This document shows positions 21,765 to 27,555 of a stretch of DNA of 27,555 nucleotides, piece after piece. The notes below the pieces were generated by a model. It saw only the letters and a program-made list of their open reading frames with translations. It ran no database searches and had not been told where the DNA came from. Position 1 is the first letter of the stretch, and each line of letters opens with the position of its first letter. The stretch is taken from assembly GCA_016926315.1 (NCBI GenBank), contig JAFGOU010000456.1, forward strand, positions 1 through 27,555. Reading direction: 5' to 3'. The position numbers were made by a program, and so were the translations under genes. The stretch comes from Chitinispirillaceae bacterium (GTDB lineage: Bacteria; Fibrobacterota; Chitinivibrionia; Chitinivibrionales; Chitinispirillaceae).

Positions 21765-23075
21765 GCCCGCCTTTGCAAGCGGCGGTTTCAACGTCATGGC
21801 AATGACGCTTGCCACGATACAGGCGATGCCGGCTGGGATAAACGCCCACATCCAGGCCTTGGCATCTCCCATGACGCCGCCGAGCACCGGACCGATAATG
21901 CCGCCGACGCCGTAGGCCATGAATACCCAGGGGTAGTTGGTACCGACATTCTTATTGCCGAAGAAATCGGCCGTGGCAGCGGGAAACAGTGCGAAATTGC
22001 CGCCGAAATTGAATCCAATGACCGCCGCGCTCAGATACAGGCCCCACTCCATGCTGCCGACAAAATAGAAAAGAATCATCATGATGCCCTGCAGGAGGGT
22101 CATAAAAATGATGGAGCTCTTGCGGCCGATCTTGTCGGAAACCGAACCCCAGATGATGCGGCCAAGACCGTTCATGAGCGCATAAAAAAGACCCATGGCC
22201 GTGCCGGTGATAATGGCAGCCTTTGCGGCCTCGACGCCGTTTCCGGTGAGTGCGTCCTTGCCGAACAGGCCGATCACGCCGATGACCATGAGCCCCGCGG
22301 TTGCGCCGATCATGAAAATAAAGAACAGGCTCCAGTACTGCGCGGTCCTGAACATTTCACCCGTGGTAAAATTGGACTGCCCGCTCGCGCTTGCTGCCGC
22401 GCCGGTCGGCGGGGTCCAGCCCGTTGGTTTCCATCCGTCAGGAGGATTTACCATGACCAGGGAGCCGAGAACGACCAGCACTGCGAACAGGACGCCGTAG
22501 AGCATGAATATCTGGCTCACTCCCATGCCTGCGCCGTAAAGGCCTTTCCATCCTGGCGTGAGATCGATCGGCCCGAAGACAAAACCGCTCGTGAGTTTGA
22601 TCCAGATGAGCGCGCCGAACCCGAACCCGGCAACCGCGAGTCCGGTGATGAGGCCTTTCTTGTCCGGAAACCATTTCACGCAGGTCGCGATCGGACAGAC
22701 GTAACCAAGACCGATACCGGCGCCGCCGAGAATGCCGACGCCGATGAGTATGCCCCAGAAATTGCAGCCGGAAAGGCCCGCCACGAGGTATCCGACGCCG
22801 AGAACGATTCCACCGGTCATCGCGACGATGCGCGGTCCCACCCTGGCCTGCCATTTTCCCGCAATCAGCGCCATGACAACGGCAAAGACCGCAAGACCCA
22901 CGGAAAAGATGATCTGGGTCTGGGTTTTGGTAAAGCAGAACGTTCCCCCTGCGTCGGCGGCCGCCGTGAGCTTTCCGGTAAACGCCGACCATGCGTAAAT
23001 TGCGCCGAGACAGAGCTGAATGAGTATCGCGCCTCCCACCACCAGCCAGCGGTTCATCACTTTGTCATTGCCCAT
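21762..23075 (-). CDS. OFA-family MFS transporter (oxalate/formate-antiporter-like), 437 aa
   Basis: Twelve membrane helices fit the major facilitator superfamily. N-terminal NRWLVVGGAILIQLCLGAIY with AWSAFTGKL, KTQTQIIFSVGLAVFAVVMA and GIGLGYVCPIATCVKWFPD with KKGLITGLAVAGFGFGALI are signatures of the OFA family (OxlT-like, TIGR00890). Family members carry small carboxylates such as oxalate, formate or monocarboxylates. The ATG at 23075 is preferred because AAGGAGGAG precedes it closely; the frame opens further to 23123. The gene lies 94 bases after acetyl-CoA synthetase on the same strand, so uptake or release of acetate or a related acid is a reasonable guess. The substrate cannot be read from the sequence. 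Confidence 0.9.
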   Translation of the reverse strand: MGNDKVMNRWLVVGGAILIQLCLGAIYAWSAFTGKLTAAADAGGTFCFTKTQTQIIFSVGLAVFAVVMALIAGKWQARVGPRIVAMTGGIVLGVGYLVAGLSGCNFWGILIGVGILGGAGIGLGYVCPIATCVKWFPDKKGLITGLAVAGFGFGALIWIKLTSGFVFGPIDLTPGWKGLYGAGMGVSQIFMLYGVLFAVLVVLGSLVMVNPPDGWKPTGWTPPTGAAASASGQSNFTTGEMFRTAQYWSLFFIFMIGATAGLMVIGVIGLFGKDALTGNGVEAAKAAIITGTAMGLFYALMNGLGRIIWGSVSDKIGRKSSIIFMTLLQGIMMILFYFVGSMEWGLYLSAAVIGFNFGGNFALFPAATADFFGNKNVGTNYPWVFMAYGVGGIIGPVLGGVMGDAKAWMWAFIPAGIACIVASVIAMTLKPPLAKAG

Positions 23076-23132
23076 GCGCTCCTCCTTATATACGGTGTGT
23101 CGTTTTGCCTTTAGTAAATCCATTGCAACGTT

Positions 23133-23162
23133 GGGACCCTGCGCGACGGCGCGCAGGGTCCC
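23133..23162 (-). terminator. Strong hairpin between acs and the MFS gene
   Basis: GGGACCCTGCGCG (23133-23145) and CGCGCAGGGTCCC (23150-23162) are perfect 13-base arms around a four-base loop, seven bases after the acs stop. On the minus strand no T-run follows, so complete termination is not assured. It could protect the acs message 3' end or reduce transcription of the transporter gene. Confidence 0.65.
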
Positions 23163-23169
23163 GTACAGG

Positions 23170-25149
<1,980 letters not shown>

Positions 25150-25465
25150 AATGGAACTCCTGTAGCGATAAGGTGATATATAGTTGAAAAATGATTGGAA
25201 ATATCATGGACAGAACGATGATCCCGTATAAAAACCACAGCCTCGTAAAATACTATAACCCACCGACCGAATCAATGCTCCTTTCATCGAAAAAAGCTAT
25301 TCAGTATATAATGAATTCAATATATATGCAACAACAAATCTTTTTTACTTCATGGAATTCTTTGTCGAAACACGGAATGCATCGCATCGGCAGCCACCCC
25401 TGTTTGGATGACTTACGACGCGAAATGAAAGAGGGTGATGTCGTGAGCCGACCGGCCCGTTATTT
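25150..25465. promoter_or_regulatory. AT-rich gap carrying the probable acs promoter
   Basis: These 316 bases separate the foldase gene from acs on the minus strand. Close to the acs start the minus strand reads TTTTTCAACTATATATCACC, a T-run with TATATA that could be a -10 region; a second AT-rich stretch lies at 25300-25330. A plus-strand frame at 25191-25478 has no ribosome site or family features and is treated as chance. No strong terminator for the foldase gene was found. Confidence 0.4.
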
Positions 25466-27328
25466 TCAATCGATATAAATTTTGTCGATGTTCGACTCGA
25501 TCCTGGCCTTTTTCTTGTATGCGTCGTACCAGTCCATATAGAGGCGCTGTTTTGCCTGTGCCATGTACTGATTCACAATCATGGCCACGTCGGGTGATTC
25601 CGCGGGTATCTCTGCGGCAGGACTTTTCCAGAGGGTCCGTACCACGGAATAACCGTTTCGGGTCTTGATGAGTCCCGAGGTTTTACCGATGGGCAATGCG
25701 CGGGCCACCGCCGCAATAACGGTATTGGCTCCAATACCCGGAACATACCCGCCAACCGGCATCGTATCCGTCACGCCGGACACGATCCTTGCCGTATCGC
25801 GTTCCCGCAAGGCGGCAAGCGCGGGCGCGTTCTCCGCGTGTGTTGCCAGTTCCCCGGCAAAGGCGCGGATCTGTTCGTCCCTGAGGGAATCCAGCAACAT
25901 ACGCCTGATGCGCGGTTTTACAACCTCAAACGGAGCCGTCCCTTTGGAAATGCGCCGCTTAACCGCAAACAGATAAAGGCCGTCCTTGTTCTCTAGACGC
26001 TCAGAAACGACATCCCCCTCCTTGTTTTCGTTCGAGAACGCGAACCGGCCCACGCCCGACACGTAGCCGATCCCCGGAATCATGCCGCCCCTTTCAAAGA
26101 ATCCCGTTGAATCGAACAGAATTGCGGTGTCTCGCGCTGCGGCCTCCCGTGCGGCCTCGCAAAAGCCTTTTTCCTGCATGCGCGAACGCAGGGTGTCGAT
26201 CGTTTCGGTCAGCTCGTCAAGCGTCTCCATGGTGGGAACGATCCTGCGGAGAATATGACGCGCCTTCGCCTGTTCCCCGTTTCCCGTTTTTTCCCTTGCC
26301 ATCACGTAAATGAGGTGGTACCCGAACCGCGTCAGGACCGGGTCCGACACCGTGCCGATCGGCAGCGAGAAGGCAACCGAATCGAACTCGGGCACCATGG
26401 TACCGCGCTTGAACAGGCCGAGATCGCCTCCGTTCTGGGCGTTGGACTCATCGTCGGACGAAACGCGCGCCTCTTCAGCGAACATCTCTTCCCGCGCCGT
26501 ATCCGGCAGCGCCATGACGCGTTCCTTGATTTCAGCAAACTCCTGGCGGTAGATCTCATAATCCCGCGCCGTCGGGTTTTTCTTCACCTTGACGGAATAG
26601 AGCGATACCTGTTCCCCGATCGCGAACGAGTCGCGGCGCGACGAATAGCAGGCCTTCATCATATCTTCCGTAACCGCCGCGCTGTCGGGTTTGAACGCCG
26701 CCGGATTGACCGACGCATATTCGAACACCACCTTGTCGTGCTGCAGCCGGTACTGGTAGTCGATCTCCGTCTGAGTAGGCAAAAGCGAGGCTGAAAGCAG
26801 CACCTCCAGCTTGGCCGCCGGGAGGATCATGTCCCGCGCGTACTGCTCCAGCTCGCGGAATCCCGGATTATACTCGTAGGTACGCGGATCATTCAGGAAC
26901 GCGATATATTTGCTGGTGTCAAACACGCCGTTGGTCAGAAAGGCGGACACCGTATCGATACCCGGCACCGGATTGTTTTTGATATAATTGAAGATCTCGT
27001 CGGGCGTCGCGTTAAGATGCACCCTGCGGAAAAAATCCGCCATAAGCAGTTCGTTGACTTTCCGTTCCCACACCTTCCTGGGTACCATGTGGTATTGCAG
27101 CTGATCCGGCGAACGGCCCGATTCTTCGAGTTTCTGGCGTTCCAGGTTGACCTCATTGTCGAAGGTCTGAAGCGGAATGGCGCGGCCGTTGACTTTTCCG
27201 GCATTCATCATTTGCGATCCCTGGCTTCCCCGGTTCATGCCCCAGTCCATGAGGATGGTCCCGATGACAAACGCTACAAGTATCACCATCATGATGACCG
27301 GCGCCATGGTGCGCATTTTAGTGATCAT
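25466..27328 (-). CDS. PpiD/SurA-like peptidyl-prolyl isomerase (periplasmic foldase), 620 aa
   Basis: One membrane anchor near the N-terminus (about 9-30, APVIMMVILVAFVIGTILMD) is followed by a SurA_N-like chaperone domain at about 40-190 (GKVNGRAIPLQTFDNEV; PRKVWERKVNELLMADFF). A parvulin (rotamase) domain then reads NGGDLGLFKRGTMVPEFDSV, FSLPIGTVSDPVLTRFGYHL. Further degenerate parvulin-like segments follow: KARHILRRI with GGMIPGIGYVSGVGRFAF, and GGYVPGIGANTV with ALPIGKTSGLIKTRNGYSVV. The order anchor, SurA_N and PPIase is that of PpiD, which helps fold exported and outer-membrane proteins. Length matches PpiD (about 620 aa). AAGGAG lies upstream of the ATG. It sits 42 bases after another same-strand gene. 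Confidence 0.88.
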   Translation of the reverse strand: MITKMRTMAPVIMMVILVAFVIGTILMDWGMNRGSQGSQMMNAGKVNGRAIPLQTFDNEVNLERQKLEESGRSPDQLQYHMVPRKVWERKVNELLMADFFRRVHLNATPDEIFNYIKNNPVPGIDTVSAFLTNGVFDTSKYIAFLNDPRTYEYNPGFRELEQYARDMILPAAKLEVLLSASLLPTQTEIDYQYRLQHDKVVFEYASVNPAAFKPDSAAVTEDMMKACYSSRRDSFAIGEQVSLYSVKVKKNPTARDYEIYRQEFAEIKERVMALPDTAREEMFAEEARVSSDDESNAQNGGDLGLFKRGTMVPEFDSVAFSLPIGTVSDPVLTRFGYHLIYVMAREKTGNGEQAKARHILRRIVPTMETLDELTETIDTLRSRMQEKGFCEAAREAAARDTAILFDSTGFFERGGMIPGIGYVSGVGRFAFSNENKEGDVVSERLENKDGLYLFAVKRRISKGTAPFEVVKPRIRRMLLDSLRDEQIRAFAGELATHAENAPALAALRERDTARIVSGVTDTMPVGGYVPGIGANTVIAAVARALPIGKTSGLIKTRNGYSVVRTLWKSPAAEIPAESPDVAMIVNQYMAQAKQRLYMDWYDAYKKKARIESNIDKIYID

Positions 27329-27370
27329 AGACGCTTCGCTTTCTCCTTATCCGTAAAAACATCACGTGTG

Positions 27371-27555
27371 TTATTTTTTCGCTTTCTTCCGCTTTTTCGC
27401 CGTTTTCGGCTTCCCTTCCGCCGGGTCCGGCGCGAGGAGCGCGGCATACACGTCGCCGTTGCGTATGAAAGAGACCGCCGCCTCGAGCTGCGGATCATCG
27501 TCCAGCTTGAACCGGTAGTATACGTCGGTGTCCTGCCCGTGGTGCCGAATAATCA
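27371..27555 (-). CDS. C-terminal end of an unidentified protein (partial)
   Basis: Sixty-one codons to a TAA stop are present; the rest lies beyond the window. The tail reads TDVYYRFKLDDDPQLEAAVS, then FIRNGDVYAALLAPDPAE, and ends in a strongly basic run (KTAKKRKKAKK). The DPQLEAAVSFI part resembles the end of S41 carboxy-terminal processing peptidases, but this is weak evidence from few residues. The frame is uniform and GC-rich like its neighbour, so it is a real gene, probably in one operon with the foldase. Confidence 0.5.
   Translation of the reverse strand, partial: IIRHHGQDTDVYYRFKLDDDPQLEAAVSFIRNGDVYAALLAPDPAEGKPKTAKKRKKAKK

Noticed and set aside
25191..25478. Plus-strand 95-codon frame before the foldase gene
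   Set aside because: No ribosome site, AT-rich and lacking family features, and its end overlaps the foldase gene; more likely the acs promoter region.

Overview
The window most resembles a member of the Fibrobacterota/Chitinispirillia group of Gram-negative bacteria. That inference rests on a TIGR02147-type regulator (a family first defined in Fibrobacter), many secreted proteins with a short beta-sandwich tail ending in G-x-Y-x-V/I-R-like strands, lipoproteins, a TolC/HlyD pair and a PpiD/SurA-like periplasmic chaperone. No rRNA, tRNA, CRISPR array or transposase was seen.

Layout. (1) Positions 1-2600 are AT-richer, accessory and decayed. They hold the end of a methyltransferase-like gene, a broken Na+/Ca2+ exchanger with an internal TGA, two small uncertain ORFs, and a GxxExxY gene that appears to lie inside one copy of a repeat whose second copy is empty. 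(2) Positions 2613-7033 (+) hold a secreted, possibly outer-membrane, protein and a 919-residue TPR protein. (3) Positions 7045-21309 (-) are one co-oriented run: TIGR02147 regulator, LRR lipoprotein, two arylsulfotransferase-like proteins, SUMF/FGE-fold protein, CotH-like kinase, DUF4956 membrane protein, HlyD-type adaptor, TolC-like protein, VTC-type polyphosphate polymerase, and a lipoprotein with three lamin-tail domains. Several genes overlap by ATGA/GTGA, which suggests translational coupling. (4) Positions 21523-25149 (-) hold acetyl-CoA synthetase, an OFA-family MFS transporter and a carbonic-anhydrase remnant. (5) Positions 25466-27555 (-) hold a PpiD/SurA-like foldase and the tail of an unidentified gene.

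The most interesting part is 7045-14290 (with the SUMF gene to 15816). CotH, DUF4956 and VTC proteins are known to me as recurrent neighbours; here they are joined in one coupled operon with an adaptor and a TolC-like duct but no ABC, RND or MFS pump, plus surface-type lipoprotein and SUMF proteins. A reasonable hypothesis is an envelope-spanning system linking cytoplasmic polyphosphate synthesis or sensing to export or phosphorylation of a surface structure. Its function is not shown by the sequence. The TIGR02147 gene at the head of the run has two striking palindromes just upstream and may control the lipoprotein and sulfotransferase genes.
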